Below are positions 1 to 7,287 of a DNA stretch of 64,000 nucleotides, piece by piece. The stretch comes from an uncultured Desulfuromonadales bacterium. Its GTDB lineage: Bacteria > Desulfobacterota > Desulfuromonadia > Desulfuromonadales > Geopsychrobacteraceae. Every line of letters starts with the position of its first letter. The first letter of the stretch is position 1. The stretch is taken from positions 1 to 64,000 of the forward strand of contig CALZHQ010000001.1 in NCBI GenBank assembly GCA_945787295.1. The letters run 5' to 3'. The position numbers and the translations under genes were made by a program. Under the pieces are notes generated by a model that searched no databases, was not told where the DNA came from, and saw only the letters and a list, made by a program, of their open reading frames with translations.

Positions 1-654
1 GTTGCCGACGATTTCGTTGGAGGCGCCCTGCTCCCGCACCAGCCCGAAGCGATCATCGATCACTTCCTTGGGCATATCGATCAACGCCTTGATGCAGACA
101 CCCTGATTGTCGGGCTTGAACTTGGCCTGGCGAAGCCCGGCTTTTTGCGCGGTGAAGGAGAGCACGCCATCGGCGGCAACAACGACCGGCGCGCGCAGCT
201 CGGCGCCATCGCGCAGCAGCCGAACGCCGACCACCTTGCCATTCTCGCGGATGACGTCTTCGACGGTTGAGCGGGTCAGCAGAGTGGCGCCGGCTTTGAC
301 CGCCTCTTGTGCCAGCCAGTTGTCGAACTTCGGCCGGAATATCGTGTAGCCGTTGTAGGGCGGCGAGTCCGCGGCTTCGTTGTCGAAACTGACGCTGAAA
401 CTCGACCCCGGGGTGATAAAGGTGAGGTTCTTCTTGACGATGTGCCGTTCCCAGGGCGCCTGGTCCCAGAAATCGGGGAAGACATCTTCCAGGGCGGTCA
501 ACCGGTGCAGGACCCCGCCGAACATATTCTTCTCGCCGGGGAAGTTCCCCCGTTCCAGCAGGGCGACTTCCAGCCCGGCCCGAGCCATGGTCAGCGCCGC
601 CGAAGATCCGGCCGGGCCGGCTCCGACAACGATGGCGTCAAATGAACTTTTCAT
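1..654 (-). CDS. ETF:quinone oxidoreductase-like FAD protein (FixC family), partial
   Basis: Only the N-terminal 217 or so residues are in the window; the C-terminal part lies beyond the left edge. Residues about 6-45 form an FAD-binding Rossmann fold (AIVVGAGPAGSAA, then a conserved glutamate-arginine stretch), followed by the geranylgeranyl-reductase/FixC-type core. Family members pass electrons from electron transfer flavoprotein to the membrane quinone pool. Its ATG overlaps the etfA stop (ATGA), so the two are translationally coupled. By context it is the exit to the quinone pool for the mycofactocin-linked flavoproteins upstream. Whether the Fe-S C-terminal domain of full ETF-QO exists, or sits in a separate FixX, cannot be seen. 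Confidence 0.85.
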   Translation of the reverse strand, partial: MKSSFDAIVVGAGPAGSSAALTMARAGLEVALLERGNFPGEKNMFGGVLHRLTALEDVFPDFWDQAPWERHIVKKNLTFITPGSSFSVSFDNEAADSPPYNGYTIFRPKFDNWLAQEAVKAGATLLTRSTVEDVIRENGKVVGVRLLRDGAELRAPVVVAADGVLSFTAQKAGLRQAKFKPDNQGVCIKALIDMPKEVIDDRFGLVREQGASNEIVGN

Positions 655-1709
655 GCGGCACCTCCTGTCGCCGTCTTGACCCGCTCAATCAAGAGCGGTA
701 AAACTTCGCGCAAGTCGGCAACGAAACCTTCGTCTGAATTGGGAAAGATCGGCGCCTTGGAATCGATGTTGACCGAAATAACCCGCTTGGAATCCTTGAT
801 GCCGCCAATATGATGCATGGAGCCGGAAATGCCGAGGGCGAGGTAGAAGCGTGGCGCCACGGTCTTGCCGGTCTGGCCGACCATCCGCTCGAACTCGGTG
901 TAGTGGCCGACCATCCGCTCGAACTCGGTGTAGCCGAGGTCGTAGGCCGGCCGGGTTACCCCGAGCGAAGCGTTGAGCAGTCGGGTCAGCTCCTGCACTT
1001 GGGCAAACCCCTGGCTGTCGCAGCCAAGCCCGGCGCTGATCATCACTTCCGCTTCGGACACGTCCACGGTCTGCGGATCGGCCGGGATCCGTTCGACAAT
1101 CCGGGTCGCCCCGGCCGGCAGTGACGCAGAGGGCTGCCAGGCTTCAGTCTGCAGCTGGCCCGGCTGAACGCTCGGCAGGACCACACTGCTGAGAATCCGT
1201 GGGTTGACGGTCAGGACCAGGCGTGTGTGACCATCCCAGGTCTTGTTCTCGGCCACCTGTGCGCCGAGGACGTGCCGGGTCAGGGTCAGAACCGCCGCGT
1301 CCAGGCTATAGGCGATCGCTTCGCTGAACAGCGCCGCGCCCAGCTCCGCGGCCAATAATGGCGCCAGCGCTTCTCCCAGGTCGTTGTGCGGCAACAGCAG
1401 CAGCGAAGCTCCCTTTTCCTGCGTGACGGCGGCAAGCAGGCTGGCCTGCCCCTCAAGAGAATCGGCGATATTGTCCGGACCCTCGATCAGGGTGACCTTA
1501 TCGACACCGTAAGCGGCCATGGCTGAAAGAGTTTCTTCCGGAGCGCCGGCGAAACAGAGCACCGACCAGTCGGCCGCCAGTTTCTTCGCCAGCCGTGAGG
1601 CCTCCGAGAGGATCCCCTTGCCGTAATCATCCAGCTCACCCTCGGGCAGATCGACAAAGACCAGAACCTCACCGGTCAAGCTGGCGGATTGTTGCTGACT
1701 GCTCGCCAT
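651..1709 (-). CDS. etfA: Electron transfer flavoprotein alpha subunit, mycofactocin-associated
   Basis: 352 residues with the EtfA N-terminal domain (1-200) and the C-terminal FAD-binding domain; the diagnostic GQTGKTVAPRFYLALGISGS stretch is at about 278-297, followed by the conserved N-x-D-x-x-A-P-I-F segment. It accepts electrons from flavin dehydrogenases and passes them to an ETF:quinone oxidoreductase. It overlaps the stop of the preceding OYE-family gene by one base and the downstream FixC-like gene by four, so it belongs to the mft operon. An in-frame perfect 30-bp tandem duplication (874-903 and 904-933) inserts ten residues (TEFERMVGHY, TEFERMVGQT) beside the FAD site. No etfB is visible; it may lie left of the window. 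Confidence 0.9.
   Translation of the reverse strand: MASSQQQSASLTGEVLVFVDLPEGELDDYGKGILSEASRLAKKLAADWSVLCFAGAPEETLSAMAAYGVDKVTLIEGPDNIADSLEGQASLLAAVTQEKGASLLLLPHNDLGEALAPLLAAELGAALFSEAIAYSLDAAVLTLTRHVLGAQVAENKTWDGHTRLVLTVNPRILSSVVLPSVQPGQLQTEAWQPSASLPAGATRIVERIPADPQTVDVSEAEVMISAGLGCDSQGFAQVQELTRLLNASLGVTRPAYDLGYTEFERMVGHYTEFERMVGQTGKTVAPRFYLALGISGSMHHIGGIKDSKRVISVNIDSKAPIFPNSDEGFVADLREVLPLLIERVKTATGGAA
874..933. repeat. Perfect 30-bp tandem duplication inside etfA
   Basis: The 30-mer at 874-903 is repeated exactly at 904-933. It is in frame and duplicates ten residues just before the conserved VGQTGK motif. Exact identity suggests a recent duplication, or an assembly artefact to be excluded. 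Confidence 0.95.
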
Positions 1710-3670
1710 CAGATTGTCCTCCCCAACTGGTGCCCTTCCCAGATCGCCATATCGACTTTGCGCGGGGCGACGTTGTCACCGATGCGGTGCAGCTCTTTAA
1801 CCTTCCCTTTGATGGCGAAATAGAGCTCATCGTCGACATCCTGTCCCATCGCAAGGACCAACGTGTCGTAGTCGGTCCACTCCTGCCATTCGTTGGAGTA
1901 GACGTTGAACCCTTTGACCGTCTTGCTGCCCGGCTCACCGCCGACTTCCATCACCGCGATATCCGGGGTGAAGCTCACCCCTTTCTGCAGCAGCCGCTGC
2001 CGGCTCAGGTAAAGATCCTGGGTCGGCCCCAGCTCGGCGCCGATAAACAGGCTGGAGCAGATCATGTGCACTGTTTTGCCCTGATCGGCCATGAACTCGG
2101 CCGTTGCGGTGGCACGGTGATGGCCGTCGTAATCGATCAGGCAGACCTTGTCGCCAAGTTCCGCTTCTCCGTTCAACACCTGCCAGACGTTGTAGACCGC
2201 CGGCCCGTCGGCGCCGCCGACCGGATGGCTTTTCGGCTTGCTGCCGGTGGCGACAATCACCGTATCGGCGTCCGCTTTGAGAACCTGATCGGCGGTGACC
2301 TCGACGCCGAGTTCGACCTTGACCCCGGCCTTGTCGATCTGTTCTTTTTCGTTACGGACGATGACGCCGAACTCGTCGCGGCCGGCCCCCTTCATAGCGG
2401 TCAGCACCTGGCCGCCGAGGGTTTCGTTGCGATCGAGCAGGGTGACCTCATGACCACGCCGACCGGCCATTTTCGCCGCCCACATGCCGGCCGGGCCGCC
2501 GCCGACCACCATGACTTTTTTCTTCACCGGCGCCGGCTTGAGGGTCCCTTCGCCCCACTCCTTCTCGCGGCCGAGGGCCGGGTTCTGCACGCAGCCGATC
2601 GCCTTGTTCATGCCGATCCGACCGATGCAGCCCTGGTTGCAGGCGATACAGTAGCGGATATCTTCCAGCCGCCCTTCCTGCGCTTTTTTCGGCAGGAACG
2701 GATCGCAGATCAGCGCCCGGCACATGCCGATCATGTCGGCCTGGCCCGACTCGAGGACCTTCTCCGCCATCACCGGGTCGTTGATCCGCCCGGTGCAGAA
2801 GACCGGAATCTTCAGCTTTTCCCGCACCCCGGCGGCCAGCGGGATGGTGTACCCCAGCGGGGTGTGCATCGAGCCTTCGACCAGGTAAAGGTTGTAGAAG
2901 GTGCCGATGGAGAGGTCCATGAAGTCGATCAGTCCCGAGGCCTCGAAAGCGGCGCAGATCTCCTGCACCTGGGCCAGGTCAAGGCCGCCCGGGATCATCT
3001 CGTCGGCGCACATGCGGATGCCGAGGGTAAAGTCGTCGCCGACCGTCTTGCGCACCGCCTCGATGAACATCAGCGGCGCGCGCATGCGGTTCTCGAGACT
3101 GCCGCCGAATTCGTCCTGGCGGTGGTTGGTCAGCGGCGAGAGGAACTGCCGCGCCAGGCTGGAGTGACCGAACTGCAGCTCGACGCCGTCGAAGCCGCCC
3201 TGGCGAACATGCTCGGCGCTGAGGGCGAAATAGCGGGCGACCTCTTCGATGTCCTCCGGCTCCATCGCCTTGGGCGTCTCGCGGAACAGCACATCGGGCA
3301 CCGGCGAGGGAGCCCAGACCGGCAGGCGGGAGAGGCTGCCATCCCCCTGCTGACCATTGTGATTGAGCTGAGCGAAGATCTTGCTGTCGAACTGGTGAAC
3401 ATAATCGGTGATCTTCTTGAACCCGGGCACCACCTCGGCATGGTAGACATCGATCAGCTTTTCATAGGCCATATCGGTCGGATGAACTGTCAGCTCCTCG
3501 GTGATGATCAGCCCGGCGCCCCCCTTGGCCCGTTCTCCCCAGTAATACATCTGCCGTTCGCTGGGCAGATTCTTGACCGCCAGGTTGGTCAGGTGCGGCT
3601 GAAAGGAAATTCGGTTCTTCACTTCAACCGAGCCCAACTTTTGGGGTGTGAACAGATTTTTGAACATCAT
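1709..3670 (-). CDS. FadH/OYE-family oxidoreductase, mycofactocin system
   Basis: 653 residues with the architecture of 2,4-dienoyl-CoA reductase (FadH), trimethylamine dehydrogenase and related enzymes. Residues 1-350 form an FMN-binding TIM barrel (starting NLFTPQKLGSVEVKNRI). A 4Fe-4S cysteine cluster follows at about 345-372 (CIACNQGC and a later Cys), then a C-terminal FAD/NAD(P) domain beginning VMVVGGGPAGMWAA. Mycofactocin loci often carry such OYE-family flavoenzymes. Position between mftC and etfA suggests it moves electrons between reduced mycofactocin (or a nicotinoprotein product) and ETF; this is inference. An AGGAG ribosome site precedes the ATG, with a second ATG immediately after. 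The stop overlaps the etfA start. Confidence 0.88.
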   Translation of the reverse strand: MMFKNLFTPQKLGSVEVKNRISFQPHLTNLAVKNLPSERQMYYWGERAKGGAGLIITEELTVHPTDMAYEKLIDVYHAEVVPGFKKITDYVHQFDSKIFAQLNHNGQQGDGSLSRLPVWAPSPVPDVLFRETPKAMEPEDIEEVARYFALSAEHVRQGGFDGVELQFGHSSLARQFLSPLTNHRQDEFGGSLENRMRAPLMFIEAVRKTVGDDFTLGIRMCADEMIPGGLDLAQVQEICAAFEASGLIDFMDLSIGTFYNLYLVEGSMHTPLGYTIPLAAGVREKLKIPVFCTGRINDPVMAEKVLESGQADMIGMCRALICDPFLPKKAQEGRLEDIRYCIACNQGCIGRIGMNKAIGCVQNPALGREKEWGEGTLKPAPVKKKVMVVGGGPAGMWAAKMAGRRGHEVTLLDRNETLGGQVLTAMKGAGRDEFGVIVRNEKEQIDKAGVKVELGVEVTADQVLKADADTVIVATGSKPKSHPVGGADGPAVYNVWQVLNGEAELGDKVCLIDYDGHHRATATAEFMADQGKTVHMICSSLFIGAELGPTQDLYLSRQRLLQKGVSFTPDIAVMEVGGEPGSKTVKGFNVYSNEWQEWTDYDTLVLAMGQDVDDELYFAIKGKVKELHRIGDNVAPRKVDMAIWEGHQLGRTI

Positions 3671-3698
3671 GATACAGGTCTCCTGAATCGTCTCGAAA

Positions 3699-4742
3699 TT
3701 AAGCTACCGCTGTTTCCTGTTTCTCTTCCGCGATCGAGGTCACGCAACGCTCCAGACACTCCGGGTCGCCCCCTTCGATATCCTCTTTCAGATGATAGGC
3801 GACCGCCGGGCAGCCTCCGTGACACTGGTCGAAGCGCTGGCAGTCCTCGCAGGAGTGGATACGCAGCCCACGGAAGGAGGCGAAGATCTCCGAATCATCC
3901 CAGATCTGCTTGAAGCTGTTCTGGCGCAGGTCGCCGGCTTCGAAATGGTCGCTCTGTAAAAAGGCGCAGGGATAAACCTTGCCGGTCGGCCCGACACAGC
4001 AGGTCAGCTTGCAGGCGCCGCAGAGGTTCAAACCCAGACCCTGCCGCTCTTGGCTGGTCAGGGAGAAGAAGCTGTCGCCGGTGCGGACGTTGTCGTGCCG
4101 GCCGAGCCAGTCGGAAAACTTCAGCAGCTGGGCTGGCGAGGGGCGCAGCTCTTCCCAGTTGTCCGCGCCGCGTCCGGAAGGCCGGAAACGGCTGATCCGC
4201 AGGGAGACGCCGAGGTGCTTGGAGAGTGTTTGCAATTTTTCAATCTCGTCGGCGTTGTCTTTGGTCAGGACGGTGTTGATACTGGTGGGGATCGGCGAGA
4301 GAGCCAGCAGCTCAAGGGCGCGCAAGGCATCATCATAAGTGCCTTTGCCGCGGATCGCCTCGCAGGTTGCGCGTTCTGCACCATCCAGGCTGACCTGGAT
4401 CGCCACCAACCGGTTGCGGGAGAGTCGTTCGATCAGTTCCGGGGTGATCAGGGTGCCGTTGGTCGAGATGCAGGTCATGATCCCCCGTTCATGGCAGGCA
4501 TCGAGAATCTGTAAAAAATCGGGGCGCATAAACGGCTCGCCGCCACCAAAATTGATCTGAAAGACTCTTTGCTGATAGAGCTGTTCGACCAGATCCAGAG
4601 CTTCGGCGGTCGACAGCTCGTTTGGCGCCGGCTCAGCCGAAGAAGAAAGACAGTGACGGCAGCGCAGGTTGCAGGCCAGGGTCACTTCCCAGGTCAGGTT
4701 CACCGGCGAGCGCAAACCCGTTTCAACAAATCGGTTGCTCAC
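3699..4742 (-). CDS. mftC: Mycofactocin radical SAM maturase MftC
   Basis: 347 residues from the GTG at 4742, chosen because the protein then opens like known MftC (short leader, then PVNLTWEVTLACNLRCRHC) and an AGGGGG ribosome site lies 8 bases upstream. An upstream in-frame start would add 40 unrelated residues. The CxxxCxxC cluster (C24, C28, C31) binds the radical-SAM 4Fe-4S centre; CLSSS and GGGEP follow as in MftC. A C-terminal SPASM domain carries the auxiliary-cluster cysteines (CGACKLTCC, CEDCQ, CHGGC). In the known pathway MftC oxidatively decarboxylates the C-terminal Tyr of MftA and crosslinks it to the penultimate Val. The first 20 bases overlap mftB. Confidence 0.95.
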   Translation of the reverse strand: MSNRFVETGLRSPVNLTWEVTLACNLRCRHCLSSSAEPAPNELSTAEALDLVEQLYQQRVFQINFGGGEPFMRPDFLQILDACHERGIMTCISTNGTLITPELIERLSRNRLVAIQVSLDGAERATCEAIRGKGTYDDALRALELLALSPIPTSINTVLTKDNADEIEKLQTLSKHLGVSLRISRFRPSGRGADNWEELRPSPAQLLKFSDWLGRHDNVRTGDSFFSLTSQERQGLGLNLCGACKLTCCVGPTGKVYPCAFLQSDHFEAGDLRQNSFKQIWDDSEIFASFRGLRIHSCEDCQRFDQCHGGCPAVAYHLKEDIEGGDPECLERCVTSIAEEKQETAVA

Positions 4743-4980
4743 GGAGGAACCCCCTTTCCAGTAGCTTGTCGATAAAATTCTGCAGCCCGTTCTGCTGCTG
4801 CCTGGTGAGTCCAGCTGGAAAATCTCCCTTGCCCCGAACGGTTTCGAAAAAGTCCGGCTCAAGAAGATTTCCGGTTTCAGCGAAAAGAAGGCGCGGCCCC
4901 CGGGAATCGTAAAACAGGAGGCCGAACCCTTCCTGCCGCACGCGGCAGGCGGGATGTAATTGAATGCCTGCCGCAGCCAT
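4723..4980 (-). CDS. mftB: Mycofactocin precursor-binding chaperone MftB
   Basis: 85 residues; a small RiPP recognition element-type protein of the PqqD/MftB group. The N-terminal signature (LHPACRVRQEGFGLLFYDSR) and the following LLF...L pattern match MftB, which binds the MftA leader and delivers it to MftC. It starts one base after the mftA stop and overlaps mftC by 20 bases. The ATG at 4980 was preferred over a longer in-frame start because the extra N-terminus would run through mftA in another frame. It is identified by order and motif together; the protein is short and poorly conserved by itself. Confidence 0.9.
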   Translation of the reverse strand: MAAAGIQLHPACRVRQEGFGLLFYDSRGPRLLFAETGNLLEPDFFETVRGKGDFPAGLTRQQQNGLQNFIDKLLERGFLREQPIC

Positions 4981-4981
4981 C

Positions 4982-5101
4982 TCAGTACACCCCGCAGATG
5001 CCGTCGATAGCGAGCTCTTCGACCTGAATTTCCTCCAGAATCTGCGGCTCTTCGTTACTGGTTTCGGTCTCTTCAACGTCGTTTTCGTACTTCTTTTCCA
5101 T
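4982..5101 (-). CDS. mftA: Mycofactocin precursor peptide MftA
   Basis: 39 residues: an acidic, Glu-rich leader (MEKKYENDVEETET...) ending in IDGICGVY at the extreme C-terminus. This is the mycofactocin core, usually IDGMCGVY; the terminal Val-Tyr is what MftC crosslinks and decarboxylates. Met is replaced by Ile in the core here. A strong GGAG site lies 7 bases before the ATG. The gene opens the operon mftA-mftB-mftC-OYE-etfA-fixC. A sigma-54 promoter lies 61-77 bases upstream of the start. The peptidase (MftE), dehydrogenase (MftD) and glycosyltransferase (MftF) genes are not in view. Confidence 0.95.
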   Translation of the reverse strand: MEKKYENDVEETETSNEEPQILEEIQVEELAIDGICGVY

Positions 5102-5161
5102 CGTTTTCTCCTTTTTAATGATATGTGTACGCAAAGACTGTTTGCGCTGTTGCCGAGCACA

Positions 5162-5178
5162 TTGCAACGGAAATGCCA
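5162..5178 (-). promoter_or_regulatory. Sigma-54 promoter of the mft operon
   Basis: Reads TGGCATTTCCGTTGCAA on the minus strand: -24 TGGCA and -12 TTGC with the correct 5-base spacer. The start point should fall near 5152. Just upstream is TAAACTGTCGTTATTTTC, a weaker version of the TAGAAC-nn-TGTT element found before other sigma-54 promoters here. Confidence 0.8.
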
Positions 5179-5305
5179 GAAAATAACGACAGTTTAAACC
5201 GACCAATTGGGCCTTTTATGTAATAAAATATTTTTTGAGAGATAAGCGGCTGTGGAGAAACGGGACAAAAGCTGTGGGAGCTGCCCCAGACCCTAAGACA
5301 ATTAC

Positions 5306-5371
5306 TGTAGCCTTTTTCTACAATGGCCATTAAGTCTACAGACAAAAAGAGAGCTGACGCTTCTCTCTACA
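5306..5371 (-). promoter_or_regulatory. Candidate enhancer with three TGTAGA half-sites
   Basis: Minus-strand TGTAGA occurs at 5371-5366, 5340-5335 and 5322-5317. The last two are 18 bp apart (TGTAGA-N12-TGTAGA), the same spacing as at 60626-60649. The innermost also forms the palindrome TGTAG-N7-CTACA (5306-5322). The cluster is 130-195 bp upstream of the mft -24 box, a normal enhancer distance for an NtrC-family activator. Confidence 0.55.
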
Positions 5372-5443
5372 GGTCAAACCCACGTTCAGGAAAGAAAAAC
5401 TGAAATTTTTTTTAAATAATTCTTTTTTAAAAGGATTTTATTC

Positions 5444-5941
5444 ATGGCCAGCAAAAATACTTACTGCAGCTATTGTGGAAACCGGTTCCCAGCAAATGCT
5501 GCCTGGCCAAGGCATTGCCAGAACTGCCAGCAGACCAGCTACCTGAACCCGTTGCCCGTGGCGGTGACCCTGTTGCCGGTCGGGGCAGGTCTGATTGTGA
5601 TCCGCAGAAATATTGAGCCGCAAAAAGGCACCCTGACCCTGCCCGGTGGCTATATCGATCTCGGGGAAACCTGGCAGCAGGCAGCAGCCAGGGAACTTCT
5701 GGAGGAGACCGGTGTTGCCATCGCCGAAGACCAGATCCGTCTTTATCATGTGCAAAACGGCCTGGATGATACGCTGGTGATATTCGGGCTGGCGGTACCG
5801 CAGCCGGCTGAAATTTACCAGCCGTTTTCCTCACCTGAAACCCAGGAGGTCGTTCTGATCGACCGGCCGATCGACCTGGGCTTCCCGATGCACTCCGCGA
5901 TCGTCGAACGTTTCTTCCGGGAAAAACCGTTTGCCGACTAG
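5444..5941 (+). CDS. NUDIX hydrolase with N-terminal zinc ribbon
   Basis: 165 residues. An N-terminal CxxC...CxxC zinc ribbon (CSYCGNRF and CQNC, residues 6-31) precedes a NUDIX domain. The NUDIX box is complete (G-x5-E-x7-RELLEETGV) at about 67-90, so pyrophosphohydrolase activity on a nucleoside-diphosphate derivative is expected; the substrate cannot be read from sequence. NudC-like enzymes with such ribbons cleave NAD(H), but this protein is shorter than NudC. It starts a short plus-strand pair with the MFS gene 27 bases downstream and diverges from the mft operon. Confidence 0.85.
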   Translation: MASKNTYCSYCGNRFPANAAWPRHCQNCQQTSYLNPLPVAVTLLPVGAGLIVIRRNIEPQKGTLTLPGGYIDLGETWQQAAARELLEETGVAIAEDQIRLYHVQNGLDDTLVIFGLAVPQPAEIYQPFSSPETQEVVLIDRPIDLGFPMHSAIVERFFREKPFAD

Positions 5942-5968
5942 AACCTGATTCTGGACGACCGAACCGAG

Positions 5969-7153
5969 ATGATGAATCTTCACGCCAACATCAAAAAGCT
6001 TTACCTCTTCTCTTTTTTGCAGATGAGCTTGTTTCCGATGGCCATCATCACCCTGTTCTGGAAGGACCAGATCGGACTGAGCCTGACCGAGATTTTACTG
6101 CTGCAGGGAATATTTTCGGTGGCGATGGTGCTGATGGAGTACCCCTCCGGCTACTTGAGCGACCGGATCGGTTACCGCGCAGCGCTGAATTTCGCTTCGC
6201 TGCTCGGCATCATCGGTTGGGGCCTTTACAGCGTCGCCGATTCTTTCAGCCAGGTGCTGGTCGCGGAGATCATTCTTGGCGTCTCCTTCTCGTTCATCAG
6301 CGGGTCGGACAGCGCGTTACTTTACGAAAGCATCAAAGGGACCGACGAGGAACCGAATTATGCCCGCCACGAAGGCCGCTTGAACGGCTTTGCGCAGACC
6401 GGCGAAGCCTGCGGCGCCATCTTTGCCGGTCTGCTCTACGCAGCGGCCCCGCTGCTCCCTTTTCTGATTCAGGCGGTCGTCTGGGTTCTGGCCTTTCTGC
6501 TGACCCGCACACTGGTTGAACCGGAGCGCACCAGGATGCAGCCGGCAAGCCACCTGAAAGAAGCCTGCCAGTCGGCGCGCTATGCTTTGCTCGACAACCG
6601 GCGCTTGCGCTATACCATTCTCCTCAATCTGCTGCTGGGGCTGGCGTCCTTCTACCCGGTCTGGTTGATCCAGCCCTACATGCAGGAGGCCGGTGTGCCC
6701 CTCGCCTGGTTTGGCCCGATCTGGGCCGGCGCCAACCTGAGCGTCGCCCTGTTTGCGGTCCTCAGCCACCGCTGCCACCTGCGGTTGGGTGATCAACGGA
6801 TGGTGCTGCTGTTCATCCTGCTGATCGTCGCCGGCTATCTGGGGCTTGGCCTCGTCGGCGGGATCTGGGGGTTTTTATTTTACTATCTGTTGACCAGCAT
6901 GCGCGGTTTGCGCGGTCCGATGCTTTTGAATCATGCCCAGCAGCAGATCCCTTCCGCCAATCGTGCCGGCATCCTCTCGCTGCAGTCACTCTGTTTCAGG
7001 CTTGGCTTTGTCTGCACCGGACCGCTGATCGGCATGCTGGCTGACAGCATCGGAATTCAGCAGAGCTTTTCGCTGCTCTGCTATGCTTTCGCGATTCTGT
7101 TGCTGCCGGCGGCCTGGTTGTTCCTGCAACAACTGCCTGATTCAAAACAGTAG
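5969..7153 (+). CDS. MFS transporter
   Basis: 394 residues, almost entirely hydrophobic, with about 12 predicted membrane helices. The loop between helices 2 and 3 carries the MFS motif (YPSGYLSDRIGYRAAL, about residues 57-72), which resembles the G-x-L-a-D-r-x-G-r signature. Substrate unknown. Two consecutive ATGs could serve as start. It follows the NUDIX gene with a 27-base gap and is probably cotranscribed. The sigma-54 promoter of the next operon begins only 40 bases after its stop. Confidence 0.8.
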   Translation: MMNLHANIKKLYLFSFLQMSLFPMAIITLFWKDQIGLSLTEILLLQGIFSVAMVLMEYPSGYLSDRIGYRAALNFASLLGIIGWGLYSVADSFSQVLVAEIILGVSFSFISGSDSALLYESIKGTDEEPNYARHEGRLNGFAQTGEACGAIFAGLLYAAAPLLPFLIQAVVWVLAFLLTRTLVEPERTRMQPASHLKEACQSARYALLDNRRLRYTILLNLLLGLASFYPVWLIQPYMQEAGVPLAWFGPIWAGANLSVALFAVLSHRCHLRLGDQRMVLLFILLIVAGYLGLGLVGGIWGFLFYYLLTSMRGLRGPMLLNHAQQQIPSANRAGILSLQSLCFRLGFVCTGPLIGMLADSIGIQQSFSLLCYAFAILLLPAAWLFLQQLPDSKQ

Positions 7154-7192
7154 CAGTTTCCCTGCCCATAAATTCTAGAACGCTGTTTGTTT

Positions 7193-7208
7193 TGGCACTC
7201 AATTTGCT
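7193..7208 (+). promoter_or_regulatory. Sigma-54 promoter of the quinoprotein/motor operon
   Basis: TGGCACTCAATTTGCT is a perfect -24/-12 match. The element TAGAACGCTGTTTGTTT (7176-7192) abuts it, nearly the same as those before the quinoprotein ADH (26448-26430) and the second Fe-ADH (56673-56656). I found no distal TGTAGA pair, though the upstream DNA is coding. Confidence 0.85.
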
Positions 7209-7287
7209 TCTAATGAATTCTAAGAATACGAATTAGTTGCGCATTTCCATTAGTCATTTACCCCGTCGTATCCAGGGAGAGAGAATC

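Larger units (their letters stand above)
5102..5443. other. Divergent mftA / NUDIX intergenic region
   Basis: 342 bases without a gene. It holds the mft sigma-54 promoter and its candidate enhancer. The last 50 bases before the NUDIX gene are very A/T-rich. I see no sigma-54 promoter pointing toward the NUDIX gene and no convincing sigma-70 pair. Confidence 0.7.

Noticed and set aside
1595..3913. 772-codon open frame on the plus strand
   Set aside because: Antisense shadow of the OYE and etfA genes in high-GC DNA; no ribosome site and no family resemblance, while the minus strand encodes clear enzymes.
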